DNA of 13,906 nt, taken from positions 1 to 13,906 of the forward strand of contig JAEZED010000045.1 of assembly GCA_023417885.1 (NCBI GenBank), given 5' to 3'. Position 1 is the stretch's first letter, and every line of letters begins with the position of its first letter. This document shows, in pieces, positions 6,026 to 13,882 of this stretch. The translations under genes were made by a program, and so were the position numbers. This stretch comes from Planctomycetota bacterium (GTDB lineage: Bacteria > Planctomycetota > Phycisphaerae > Tepidisphaerales > Tepidisphaeraceae). The notes under the pieces were generated by a model that was not told where the DNA came from, searched no databases, and worked only from the letters and a program-made list of their open reading frames with translations.

Positions 6026-7777
6026 ATGCCCGCACTGATGATCAGACGCCGAACCCTCCTGCTCGCGGCGGTCATGACGTTCCTCGGGCTCGCGGGCCGT
6101 CCGTCGGCTGCCCAGGAGTTCAGGGTGGACTGCGACGCACTGGACGCGATCCTCGACCCGCTGGAGCGGCCGGGTCAGCCCGGCGGGGTGTTGCTGGTCC
6201 AGCGGGATGGCGAGCGCGTGTACGAGCGGGCCTTCGGGCTGGCGAGCGTGGAGCACGGCGTCCCGAACCGGCCTTCGACGGTCTTCAAGATTTCCTACGG
6301 CGAGGCGCGCGAATTCACCGCCATGGCGGTGGCGATGCTGGCGGCTGACGGCACGCTCTCGCTCGATGACAGCGTGCGCAAGCACGTGCCCGAGCTGCCC
6401 GCCTTCGCGGACGCGATCACGCTCCGCCACCTGATCCACCACGCCAGCGGGCTCCCGGACTACGGGGCCCTGTTCCTGCTGACCGGGTGGCAGCTCTACA
6501 ACCCGCTGTCCGACCGCGAGTTCTTCGAGCTGCTGGGCCGATTGGAGGGACCGGACTTCCCGCCCGGCACGGATTACATGTACAGCAACACGGACTACGC
6601 GCTGCTGGCGTTCGTCGTGGAGCGGGCCTCCGGCACGTCGCTCCGTGAGGTGTGCGAGCGCGAGCTCTTCGCGCCGCTGGGCATGACCTCCACTCGGGTC
6701 AACGACAACTACGGCCTCGTCGTCGCCAACCGCGCCTACGACTATTACCCGTGGACCGACGGGCTCTTCCTCGCGCGGCGCGAGAAGACCAGCCCCGCCG
6801 GCCGCAACGGCGTTCTGACCACGGTGGAGGATCTGGCCCGGTGGGCGGCCGCGCTGGACGACACGCGGTCACCCGTCGGCCGGGCGGCGATGGCGCTGCG
6901 CGAGGGCGCGCGGTTCCCGCCGGGCCGGCCGGGGGAGCACGTCTTCGGCCATTACCTCCGCAGTTATCGCGGGCTCGATCTGGTCTGTCACCAGGGCATC
7001 AACGATTCGGTCTACCTCGTCCGCATCCCCGAACGGCGGGTCTCGATCGCGTTCCTGGTCAACGGCCGCTTCAGCGCCGTTCACACGGTCAACCGCGTCA
7101 TCGACGCACTGTTCTTCGACACGCCGGGCCCGCCGGAGGGGCCGCCGGGCCTCGACGCCGACACGCTCGGGCGGTGGCAGGCGCTCCTGGCGCGGCACCC
7201 GCACGGCGTGGACGTGGCGCCCGCGGACCTTCAGCGGCTCGCGGGTACCTACTCCAGCCTGATCGCGTCGCGCGGGCGGGACTTCCGGGCCGCCATCGCG
7301 GACGGAAAGCTGGTGGGCGAGTTCGGCGACCCCATCGTCCCGCTGGGCGACGGCGTGTTCTACTACTTCGGCGCGTTCGTCGAGGTCGAGCCGCCGGCGG
7401 AGGGCGAGCCGGTCCGACTCAAGGCCTACGCGGGCGATTCGGGACAGGTCATCGAGCACTTCGAGCTGCGTCCGCCCGCGCCCGCTCCGGACCCGGCGGC
7501 CCTGGCGCTGCTCCCGGGTCGGTACCACAGCGACGTGCTCGGCGTGACCTGGACTCTGGCAACGCGCGACGGCCAGCTCATCCTCGAGCGCGAGCGGATG
7601 CCCGAGACGGTGCTCGAGCTGACCGCGCAAGACACGTATGCGCTGGCGGTGATGGCGGACGCCGAAGCGTACGTGTTCGACATGACCGTGACTGTCCACC
7701 GGGACGCGCAGGGCCGCCCGACGCGCCTGGTCGTATCACACGCCCGGATCCGCGGGTTGGCGTTCGACCGGCTCTGA
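6026..7777 (+). CDS. Secreted beta-lactamase-fold protein lacking the S-x-x-K nucleophile motif
   Basis: A 583-residue protein with a signal peptide (IRRRTLLLAAVMTFLGLAG, cleavage likely near SAA-QE). Residues ~45-370 match the serine beta-lactamase/class C family (PF00144 type): LSLDDSVRKHVPELP, ITLRHLIHHASGLPDY, YSN (186-188) for Y-x-N, and HQG (322-324) for H-x-G. Where the family has S-x-x-K before Q-F-T-A, this protein has G-E-A-R (92-95), so both nucleophile Ser and general-base Lys appear lost. The C-terminal ~200 residues hold two beta-rich segments beginning LAGTYSS and LPGRYHS, like the lipocalin-type domains attached to many such proteins. ATG 6026 was chosen for the signal peptide; ATG 6038 and GTG 5975 (GGAGG only 4 nt upstream) are alternatives. 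It may be a binding protein rather than a hydrolase. It converges on gltA. Fold firm, function unknown. Confidence 0.85.
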   Translation: MPALMIRRRTLLLAAVMTFLGLAGRPSAAQEFRVDCDALDAILDPLERPGQPGGVLLVQRDGERVYERAFGLASVEHGVPNRPSTVFKISYGEAREFTAMAVAMLAADGTLSLDDSVRKHVPELPAFADAITLRHLIHHASGLPDYGALFLLTGWQLYNPLSDREFFELLGRLEGPDFPPGTDYMYSNTDYALLAFVVERASGTSLREVCERELFAPLGMTSTRVNDNYGLVVANRAYDYYPWTDGLFLARREKTSPAGRNGVLTTVEDLARWAAALDDTRSPVGRAAMALREGARFPPGRPGEHVFGHYLRSYRGLDLVCHQGINDSVYLVRIPERRVSIAFLVNGRFSAVHTVNRVIDALFFDTPGPPEGPPGLDADTLGRWQALLARHPHGVDVAPADLQRLAGTYSSLIASRGRDFRAAIADGKLVGEFGDPIVPLGDGVFYYFGAFVEVEPPAEGEPVRLKAYAGDSGQVIEHFELRPPAPAPDPAALALLPGRYHSDVLGVTWTLATRDGQLILERERMPETVLELTAQDTYALAVMADAEAYVFDMTVTVHRDAQGRPTRLVVSHARIRGLAFDRL

Positions 7778-7826
7778 CGCGCCCGCCCACGACGCGTCGC
7801 GTGCCGGGCCAGCGGCAACGAGGCGG

Positions 7827-9137
7827 TCAGACGTGGCGATCGACGGGGCCGGTGTAGATCTGCCGCGGGCGGTAGATCTTGGTCTTCTGATCGCGCACTT
7901 CCTTCCACTGCGCGACCCAGCCCGGCATGCGGCCCACCGCGAAGAGCACGGTGAACATGTCCGTCGGCACGCCCATCGCCCGCATGATGATCCCGCTGTA
8001 GAAATCGACGTTCGGGTAGAGCTTGCGGCTCGTGAAGTACTCGTCCGCCAGCGCCACCTCCTCCAGCCGCTCGGCGATCTTCAGCAGCGGGTCGTTCAGG
8101 TTCAGCTTCTTCAGCACGTCCTCCGCCGCCCGCTTCAGGATGCGCGCGCGCGGGTCGTAGTTCTTGTAGATCGGGTGGCCGAAGCCGAACAGCCGGTACT
8201 TCTTCTCCTTCACCCCCGCGATGAAGTCGTCCGGATCCAGGTTGTCCTGGTGGATCTGCTCGAGCTGGTTCATGATCTCCACGTTCGCCCCGCCGTGAAG
8301 CGGACCCCACAGGGCGCAGATCGCCGCGGCACAGGAAGCGAACATCGGGGCGTGGCTCGATCCCACCATCCGGCACGTGCTCGCCGAGCAGTTCTGCTCG
8401 TGGTCGGCGTGCAGCAGGAAGATCAGGTCCAAGGCCTTGCTCACCTCCGGCACCGCCGTCTTCTGCGTCAGCATCGCCAGGAAGTCGGTCGTGTAATCGA
8501 GGTTCGAGTCCGGCCGCACGCTCGGCGGCTGGCCCTGGGAGTGGCGATAGATGGCGGCCGCCAGCGTCTTGACCTTCCCGATCAGCTTGGCGGCGGTGGT
8601 GTCGAAGTGCTTGCTGTAGTCGGCCTCCATGACCTCCGGGTGGTAGCCGCAGAGGGCGTTGACGCAGGCCGAGAGCATCGACATGGGGCTGGCGTCGCGC
8701 GGGAAGCCGTCGAGCAGCTTCAGGAGGCGCTCGTCCACCGGGGCGTGCTCCGCGACCCGGCCCACGAAGTCCTCCCGCTGGGCCTTCCCGGGCCGCTGCC
8801 CGTAGATCAGGAGGTAGGCGGTGTCGAGGAAGTCGGACTTCTCGGCCAGCTCCTCGATCGGGTACCCGCGGTAGCGGAGGATGCCCTTTTCGGCGTCGAT
8901 GAAGGTGATGCTGCTCTCGCAGGAGCCGGTGTTCCGGTAGCCGGGGTCGAGCGTGATGTAGCCGGTGGCGTCGCGGAGGGAGGTGATGTCGAAGGCCTTC
9001 TCCCCCTCCGACCCGGTCGTCACGGGCAGTTCGATCCGTTGTCCATCGTCAAGCTGGAGAACTGCGGCGGCCCCTTTCGGGGCTCCCTGGGCTGCGGCGG
9101 AGGGGGAACTGGCGGTTGCGGTGGTCGAATCGGACAT
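7827..9137 (-). CDS. gltA: Citrate synthase
   Basis: A 436-residue enzyme joining acetyl-CoA and oxaloacetate to citrate in the cytoplasm, the entry step of the TCA cycle. It aligns along its length with the E. coli-type enzyme, including the N-terminal beta domain (DPGYRNTGSCESSITFID). Catalytic residues: His281 in GPLHGGAN, His321 in GFGH, Asp378 in NVDFYSG (matching E. coli His264, His305, Asp362), plus the substrate Arg of NYDPRA. HADHEQNCSAST and the C-terminal RPRQIYTGP are also typical. The residue after His321 is Pro (GFGHPIYKNYDPRA), where E. coli has Arg. The start at 9137 fits homologue length; the frame is open far upstream but not protein-like. No ribosome site is visible. A promoter-like pair sits 8 bp before the ATG, suggesting a leaderless message. 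It converges on the beta-lactamase-like gene. Confidence 0.97.
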   Translation of the reverse strand: MSDSTTATASSPSAAAQGAPKGAAAVLQLDDGQRIELPVTTGSEGEKAFDITSLRDATGYITLDPGYRNTGSCESSITFIDAEKGILRYRGYPIEELAEKSDFLDTAYLLIYGQRPGKAQREDFVGRVAEHAPVDERLLKLLDGFPRDASPMSMLSACVNALCGYHPEVMEADYSKHFDTTAAKLIGKVKTLAAAIYRHSQGQPPSVRPDSNLDYTTDFLAMLTQKTAVPEVSKALDLIFLLHADHEQNCSASTCRMVGSSHAPMFASCAAAICALWGPLHGGANVEIMNQLEQIHQDNLDPDDFIAGVKEKKYRLFGFGHPIYKNYDPRARILKRAAEDVLKKLNLNDPLLKIAERLEEVALADEYFTSRKLYPNVDFYSGIIMRAMGVPTDMFTVLFAVGRMPGWVAQWKEVRDQKTKIYRPRQIYTGPVDRHV

Positions 9138-9145
9138 CGGATGCG

Positions 9146-9175
9146 ATTCTATGCGCCGGCCCGCTCCGCTGGTAA
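9146..9175 (-). promoter_or_regulatory. Candidate gltA promoter placing the transcript start at the ATG
   Basis: On the minus strand TTACCA (9175-9170) and TAGAAT (9151-9146) are 18 bp apart. The -10 matches the consensus at five of six bases, the -35 at four. Transcription would begin within a base or two of the gltA ATG (9137), in keeping with the missing ribosome site. By eye only. Confidence 0.4.
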
Positions 9176-9248
9176 CACCTGACGCCCGCGGGCGGGCCAC
9201 CGGTGCCCCCGAGGGGCCTTCCGTCCCGCCAATACCCAAAGAAGTGCC

Positions 9249-9279
9249 TTGCCAGTTTCGCCCGATGGTGTCAGATAGT
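9249..9279 (+). promoter_or_regulatory. Weak candidate promoter for the GT-C-like gene
   Basis: TTGCCA (9249-9254) and GATAGT (9274-9279) stand 19 bp apart, a long spacing, about 43 bp before the ATG at 9323. It is the best pair in the gap between gltA and this gene, but weak. Confidence 0.22.
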
Positions 9280-9322
9280 GTGGGGCGGCCCCGCGCGCCG
9301 GCCCTCGGATCGACACGCCGAC

Positions 9323-11581
9323 ATGGACTACCACCGCCGTTCCCCCACGCCTTACCCGCCCAATCCCCAGACGGGAGCGGCTTCCGCGTACGCAGAACAT
9401 GAAGATTATGCGGATCACGGACCGTACGGGGTCGCCGGCGATCCTTACGGTCAGCCGCCCGTGCCGCAGCCGCCCTCGGGGCCGCCGCAGCGGGCGACCC
9501 CCGCGAAGAAGGTCCGCACCACGCTTGGCCGGGCACGCCCCGAGCGATACCGCCAGGTTTCGCTCGACGCGGACGCCCGCTTCGCTGCCGCCCTCAGGCC
9601 GGGATCCCTGCCGGCGGGGGGTGTGCGCGTCGCCGACCCGCTGGACGATCCGCCGCCCGCGCCGGCAGGCAGGCGCGCGCCGCTGCTCCATCTGCGCCCG
9701 CTGGTGGCGCGTGAGGCGGCCTGGTACCGGGCGCTCTTTGCCGTTGTTGCCCTGTTCATCAGCGCCGGCTTCCTGGTGACGCTGCTCCAGTTCTTCGCCC
9801 CCGCCGACCCCGGCGCCGAGGCCCACGCTCACCTCCTCGCAGGCCGGCTCATCGCCGAGCAAGGTTCGCCCCGGCTAGTGCCGGACGATCCGTTCGCATT
9901 CGTCGGGGAGCACTGGGTCGCCACCGGCGCCGTCGCCGCCGGACGCGACGGCGCGGCGCAGCAGGTGCTCTATCCCCGGCTCGCGCCCGGGCTCGGCCTC
10001 ATCCACGCCGCGATCCACCGCGTCTCTTCCGGCGATCAGCAGGCGCTGCAATGGTCGCACCTCGTCGTGCCGGTCGCCGCCGCGCTGGTCGTGCTCGCGA
10101 CCTTCTACCTCTGCCGCTTCGCCGCCGGCTCCTTCCTCGGAACGCTCGCCATGCTCGCCATGGCCGCGGGCGGGCTGCTCCTGTGGGAATCGACGCAGCC
10201 TTCGGCCATCGTGGGCCTGTCACTGGCCACGTGGGGCATGGTGCTGCTGATCGGCTGGTGGCGATGCGGGTACCTGGTTCTCGGCCTGCTCGCCGGCCTG
10301 CTCCTGGGCTGCGCCGCCGCGGTGCGTTATGCCGAGGCGCTGCTCGTGATGCCGCTGGCGCTGGTCTGCCTGTTCGCCTGGCAGTGGCGCCGGCCGCTGG
10401 CGAGCAGTTGGCGCGTCCTGATCCCGCTGATCGGCTGGGCGGCGCCGGTCGTGGCGGTAATCGCCTTCAATCAGCGCACGCTGGGCGCCTGGTCGGCCCA
10501 TCACCTGACGGGAGATCTGGCCGCCTTCGATCTCGACCACATCGCCGCCAACTGGCCGATGCTGGCCGAGCAGGTCACCGCTGCCGGGCTCCACTTCATC
10601 ATCCCGCTGGGCCTGGTCGGGCTGCTGGCGCTGGTGGCGCGGCGCCCGCCGATCGGGCTGACGCTGGTGGCCTGGGTGCTGCTGCCGGTGCTCGCCAGCC
10701 TCAGCTTCGGCCTGGGCGTGGGCATTTCGATGGTGAGCAGCGACGCGAGCTACCTGCCGTGGATCCTGGGCGCGCTTCCGCCTGTCCTCTTCGGCGGCAG
10801 CTACCTGCTTCGCCGCGTGCTTTACGCTCCGAGCGATTCCGCCCCGCAGCTTGTCGAGGCGCAGGATCCTTACACGGGCCAGCCGGTGGCGATGCTGGTC
10901 GATCCCCCCACGCCGCTGTGGCGAACGCTCGCCTCGCCGCTGGCCGCGGGTCTCGTCGCCGCAGCCGCCGTCGGGATCGGCGCCCGGGCCCTGGCCGACG
11001 ATTCGACGGAGACTGCACCGGAGTCGCTCCACCTGCGCTCGGCGAACCTGGCGGCGCTGGGATGGTTCGTCAGGCAGAACGTCCCGGCGAAGGCGGTGAT
11101 CTTCGTGGAAGCGCCGACGACCGCCGCTCCCGGCGCGGCGCTGCACCACCTGGACGTCGCGGGCGACTACGCGGTGTACGACGCCGCGATTTTCTCCCCG
11201 CGCTTCCTGCGCCGGCTCTCGGGCGCCTTGCCGGAAGCGGACGCTGCGGCGCCCGCGCGCCGTTACGAGCACCTGCGGCCGGCGTATGAAGGGTTCCGCG
11301 AGCCGGAGCTGGGGGAGATCGTCCGGCGGATCGCGAACGAGGCCCTTGACGCCGATCGCGAGGTCTACCTGCTGATGAACGACGTCGAGGCTCGGCGCTT
11401 CGCACAGTTGCACTTCCTGCGCGGCTACGAGACCCGCACCGTCGCGACCTTCCACGAGTGGGGCCCGCCCGAGCGGCCGGACGGCTCGGGGAGCCCCTGG
11501 CGCCCGGGCGAGTGGACGCTGGTGCGCGTGGTTCGCGAGGCGCCCGTGACCCCGACGTCCGCCGGTCGGGTGGAGATCTGA
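9323..11581 (+). CDS. Large multi-span membrane protein, GT-C glycosyltransferase-like
   Basis: A 752-residue protein. Residues 1-~130 are a soluble, Pro/Tyr-rich N-terminal region, probably cytoplasmic and disordered. A first membrane span (about 137-159) is followed by an extracytoplasmic loop starting PADPGAEAHAHLLAGRLI, with acidic residues where GT-C enzymes (PMT/ArnT type) carry the catalytic Asp. YPRLAPGLGLIHAAIHR and GLLLGCAAAVRYAEALLVMP also recall the family's conserved loops. About ten further hydrophobic spans reach residue ~560; the last ~180 residues form a soluble domain. If correct, it would move a sugar from a lipid carrier on the outer face of the membrane; this is inference from layout. 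No ribosome site precedes ATG 9323; the frame is open to GTG 9203 but that part is not protein-like. It is divergent from gltA, with ppa downstream on the same strand. Confidence 0.75.
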   Translation: MDYHRRSPTPYPPNPQTGAASAYAEHEDYADHGPYGVAGDPYGQPPVPQPPSGPPQRATPAKKVRTTLGRARPERYRQVSLDADARFAAALRPGSLPAGGVRVADPLDDPPPAPAGRRAPLLHLRPLVAREAAWYRALFAVVALFISAGFLVTLLQFFAPADPGAEAHAHLLAGRLIAEQGSPRLVPDDPFAFVGEHWVATGAVAAGRDGAAQQVLYPRLAPGLGLIHAAIHRVSSGDQQALQWSHLVVPVAAALVVLATFYLCRFAAGSFLGTLAMLAMAAGGLLLWESTQPSAIVGLSLATWGMVLLIGWWRCGYLVLGLLAGLLLGCAAAVRYAEALLVMPLALVCLFAWQWRRPLASSWRVLIPLIGWAAPVVAVIAFNQRTLGAWSAHHLTGDLAAFDLDHIAANWPMLAEQVTAAGLHFIIPLGLVGLLALVARRPPIGLTLVAWVLLPVLASLSFGLGVGISMVSSDASYLPWILGALPPVLFGGSYLLRRVLYAPSDSAPQLVEAQDPYTGQPVAMLVDPPTPLWRTLASPLAAGLVAAAAVGIGARALADDSTETAPESLHLRSANLAALGWFVRQNVPAKAVIFVEAPTTAAPGAALHHLDVAGDYAVYDAAIFSPRFLRRLSGALPEADAAAPARRYEHLRPAYEGFREPELGEIVRRIANEALDADREVYLLMNDVEARRFAQLHFLRGYETRTVATFHEWGPPERPDGSGSPWRPGEWTLVRVVREAPVTPTSAGRVEI

Positions 11582-11690
11582 GCCGGCGCCGCGCGGCTGC
11601 GTCAGAACGCCCCGGATCGCCGATGTAGATGGCAGAGCGGGGATCGTCCGGCCTTATATAGTGCGGCCCCACACTTTTCGGCGAAGCAAC

Positions 11691-12242
11691 ATGATTCACC
11701 CCTGGCATGACGTCACCCCCGGCCGCGACATCCCCAAGGAGTTCGAGACGGTCATCGAAATCCCCTTCGGGTCGAGCGTCAAGTATGAGCTGGACAAGGC
11801 CAGCGGGCTGATCCGCCTCGACCGGATGCTCTTCTCCGCGGTCTACTACCCGGCGAACTACGGCTTCATCCCGCAGACCCTGGCGGAGGATGACGACCCG
11901 CTGGACGTGCTGGTGCTCTGCAAGGAGAAGGTCGTGCCGCTGGCGCTGATCAACTCGCGCCCGATCGGGCTGATGATCATGCTCGACGAGGGGAAGAAGG
12001 ACCACAAGGTCATCGCCGTGGCCACGGAGGACCCGGAGTACAACCACTACACCGACGTCAGCCAGCTTCCCCCGCACCGCGTGAAGCAGATCCGCCGGTT
12101 CTTCGAGGACTACAAGATCATGGAGAACAAGGCGGTCGCCGTGGACGAGATCCAGCCCGCGGAGGCCAGCTACCCGGTGATCGAGGACGCCCTGGCCCGC
12201 TACAGCCGCCACCGCCGCGGTGGCTTCATGTACGGGAAGTAG
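11691..12242 (+). CDS. ppa: Inorganic pyrophosphatase, family I
   Basis: A 183-residue soluble enzyme that hydrolyses pyrophosphate to two phosphates with Mg2+, pulling biosynthetic reactions forward. The full family I active-site set is visible: Glu23, Lys31, Glu33, Arg45, Tyr57, Asp67, Asp69, Asp72, Asp99, Asp104, Lys106, Tyr141 and Lys142, including the signature DDDPLDVL and the FFEDYK helix. Length is normal. ATG 11691 begins the conserved region; GTG 11661 would add ten unconserved residues. An AT-rich TTATATAGT at 11654-11662, rare in this GC-rich window, could be a -10 element, but I see no matching -35. It lies 109 bp after the GT-C-like gene and converges on tatC. Confidence 0.97.
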   Translation: MIHPWHDVTPGRDIPKEFETVIEIPFGSSVKYELDKASGLIRLDRMLFSAVYYPANYGFIPQTLAEDDDPLDVLVLCKEKVVPLALINSRPIGLMIMLDEGKKDHKVIAVATEDPEYNHYTDVSQLPPHRVKQIRRFFEDYKIMENKAVAVDEIQPAEASYPVIEDALARYSRHRRGGFMYGK

Positions 12243-12271
12243 GTGTGAAACTGGAATCGCTCATCGCCAGA

Positions 12272-12293
12272 CCTACGGATTGCAATCCGTGGG
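12272..12293. terminator. Possible bidirectional hairpin between ppa and tatC
   Basis: A perfect 16-nt palindrome (ACGGATTGCAATCCGT, 12275-12290), extendable by two G-C pairs and a wobble pair, lies between the convergent ppa and tatC stops. On the plus strand GCGTTTGAG follows. The symmetrical position fits a shared terminator, though the centre allows only a small loop. Confidence 0.4.
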
Positions 12294-12317
12294 CGTTTGA
12301 GCAAAGCGAAGATTTGG

Positions 12318-13334
12318 TCATTCCTGCGAAGCCCGCGCCCCGCGCTCGCCCAGCCAGATTCCCGCCTCGTACAGCAGGATCAGCGGGCCGATCAGCGACA
12401 GCGTCATGATGATCACGTCGCCCGGCGTGATGATGCATGCCGCCACGACCAGCACGAAGTAGACGTAGCGACGCTGCTCGCGCAGCGTGTCGGGCGCCAC
12501 GAGCCCCGTCCGGATCAGCGCCATCACCACGATCGGGATCTGAAAGCTCACCCCGAACATCACCAGCATCAGCATCACGAGATTCACGTATTGCGGCAGC
12601 GTGATGATCGGCGCTGCCAGGTTCGTCGGGTTGAACGCCAGCACCCGATCCTCGCCGTTCAGGTGGATCTTGAGCTGCTGCGACAGCGTGTTGAACCAGA
12701 TCTGCCCGTCGCCGATCTTCGACGGATCCCCGTCGATCACCGCGATGCTCGTCCCCTGCACCTCCGGCACGAGCTGCGTCGGCGGCGGGTCGGGCATCGG
12801 GATCGTCATCGACCAGGACAGGAAGAACGTCAGCGTCCACGGCAGCACCGCGTACCACGCGAAGGCGATCCCCCCGAAGAAGAGCAGCAGCGACAGCGGC
12901 AGGTAGCGCGTCACCGCCTTGCGCTCGTGCCTGTAAAGGCCCGCCGCAACGAACTGCCACGCCTGCCACAACACCCACGGCCCCGCCACCACGAAGGCGG
13001 CGATCATCGACAGCCGCAGGTAGACGAAGAACGGATCCGTCACGTTCGTGAAGAACATCTGCGGCGTGACGTCCGCCTCCTTCAGGGCCGCGATCAGCGG
13101 TCCCGCGACGAACGGCAGCAGGTAGCCCTTGGCGACGATCAGCCCCCCGAAAAAGGCGACGAACACCCCCACCATCGCCTTGATCAGCCGCGAACGCAGC
13201 TCCTCCAGGTGATCCCCAACGCTCATCCGGTAGCTGTCCGGATCGAAGTCAGAACGCACCGCCCCCAGCGAAAACTGCTGGTCGGCAGGCACTTTCTTCC
13301 CGGGCGGCGCGGCGGTCGTCACAGTGCGAATCAT
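12318..13334 (-). CDS. tatC: Sec-independent protein translocase TatC, with enlarged periplasmic loop
   Basis: A 338-residue inner-membrane protein with six spans; TatC is the receptor for twin-arginine signal peptides on folded exported proteins. Diagnostic motifs: HLEELRSRL (42-50, with the conserved Glu45), the periplasmic TDPFFVYLRL, LYRHERK (Glu137) in the first cytoplasmic loop, FGVSFQIPIVV in span 4, and ITPGDV (302-307) before span 6. The second periplasmic loop, between spans 3 and 4 (about 173-250), is roughly 60 residues longer than in E. coli TatC. It carries a Pro-rich start and a hydrophilic stretch (QIWFNTLSQQLKIHLNGEDR). There is also an extra N-terminal tail of about 35 residues. 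No ribosome site is clear at ATG 13334. No tatA/tatB lies beside it here. Identity firm. Confidence 0.95.
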   Translation of the reverse strand: MIRTVTTAAPPGKKVPADQQFSLGAVRSDFDPDSYRMSVGDHLEELRSRLIKAMVGVFVAFFGGLIVAKGYLLPFVAGPLIAALKEADVTPQMFFTNVTDPFFVYLRLSMIAAFVVAGPWVLWQAWQFVAAGLYRHERKAVTRYLPLSLLLFFGGIAFAWYAVLPWTLTFFLSWSMTIPMPDPPPTQLVPEVQGTSIAVIDGDPSKIGDGQIWFNTLSQQLKIHLNGEDRVLAFNPTNLAAPIITLPQYVNLVMLMLVMFGVSFQIPIVVMALIRTGLVAPDTLREQRRYVYFVLVVAACIITPGDVIIMTLSLIGPLILLYEAGIWLGERGARASQE

Positions 13335-13384
13335 ACGAGCCTGCGGCCGCCTGGGTCGCGGCCCTCACCTTCCCCGGCGATCGG

Positions 13385-13840
13385 TCACCGCCCCGTCAGC
13401 ACGACCACGCCCCCGACGATCAGAAGTACGCCCAGGGCCTTCCGCGCCGTCATCGGCTCACGCAGGATCAGCCACCCCAGCAGCACCGCGACGGCCGGCG
13501 CCAGCGTGAAGGCGATCGGCTTCACCCGCGTGATCTCCCCGTGGTGGAGCGCCGCGTAGAAGCAGATCATCGCCAGCGCCCCCGCGACGAGGCCGGAGCC
13601 GAGGATGAGCTTGGCGAGCGTGGCCGCGTCGGCAGCCCTGTACCAGTCGCGCGGCTCCACGCCGCGGCCCTGCACGAAGACGAGGTAGACGATCCAGATC
13701 ACCGGCAGCGCGACGGTGGAACGGACGGCGATCGCCGTCAGCGGGCCGATCTTTCCCGTGTGGAGCACCTGCTTGGTGAAGAACTCCCCGACACCCCAGC
13801 CCAGCCCGGCAAGCACCGCGAAGAGGACGGCGATTTTCAT
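13385..13840 (-). CDS. EamA/DMT-type membrane protein, single five-span unit
   Basis: A 151-residue protein with about five hydrophobic spans: KIAVLFAVLAGLGWGVGEFF, then IGPLTAIAVRSTVALPVIWI, LAKLILGSGLVAGALAMICF, VKPIAFTLAPAVAVLLGWLI and ALGVLLIVGGVVVLTG. The short loop LREPMTARKALG before the last span is typical of EamA domains. Usual EamA transporters have two such units (about ten spans, ~300 residues); this has one, so it would probably work as a dimer. The frame runs up to a TTG at 13873; ATG 13840 is preferred as it leads straight into the first span, but no ribosome site supports either. It is encoded 50 bp upstream of tatC on the same strand, so the two may be co-transcribed. Substrate not predictable. 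Confidence 0.85.
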   Translation of the reverse strand: MKIAVLFAVLAGLGWGVGEFFTKQVLHTGKIGPLTAIAVRSTVALPVIWIVYLVFVQGRGVEPRDWYRAADAATLAKLILGSGLVAGALAMICFYAALHHGEITRVKPIAFTLAPAVAVLLGWLILREPMTARKALGVLLIVGGVVVLTGR

Positions 13841-13882
13841 GGCCGGATCGTACCGCCCACGCCACGCCATCAACAGAAACCA

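Noticed and set aside
6281..6322. Frameshift that would restore S-x-x-K in the beta-lactamase-like gene
   Set aside because: Conserved residues stand on both sides in the same frame (T-V-F-K-I before, E-F-T-A after), and I saw no alternative frame giving S-x-x-K.
7778..7826. Terminator between the beta-lactamase-like gene and gltA
   Set aside because: Only a short GACGCGTC palindrome is present, without a stable long stem or T-run.
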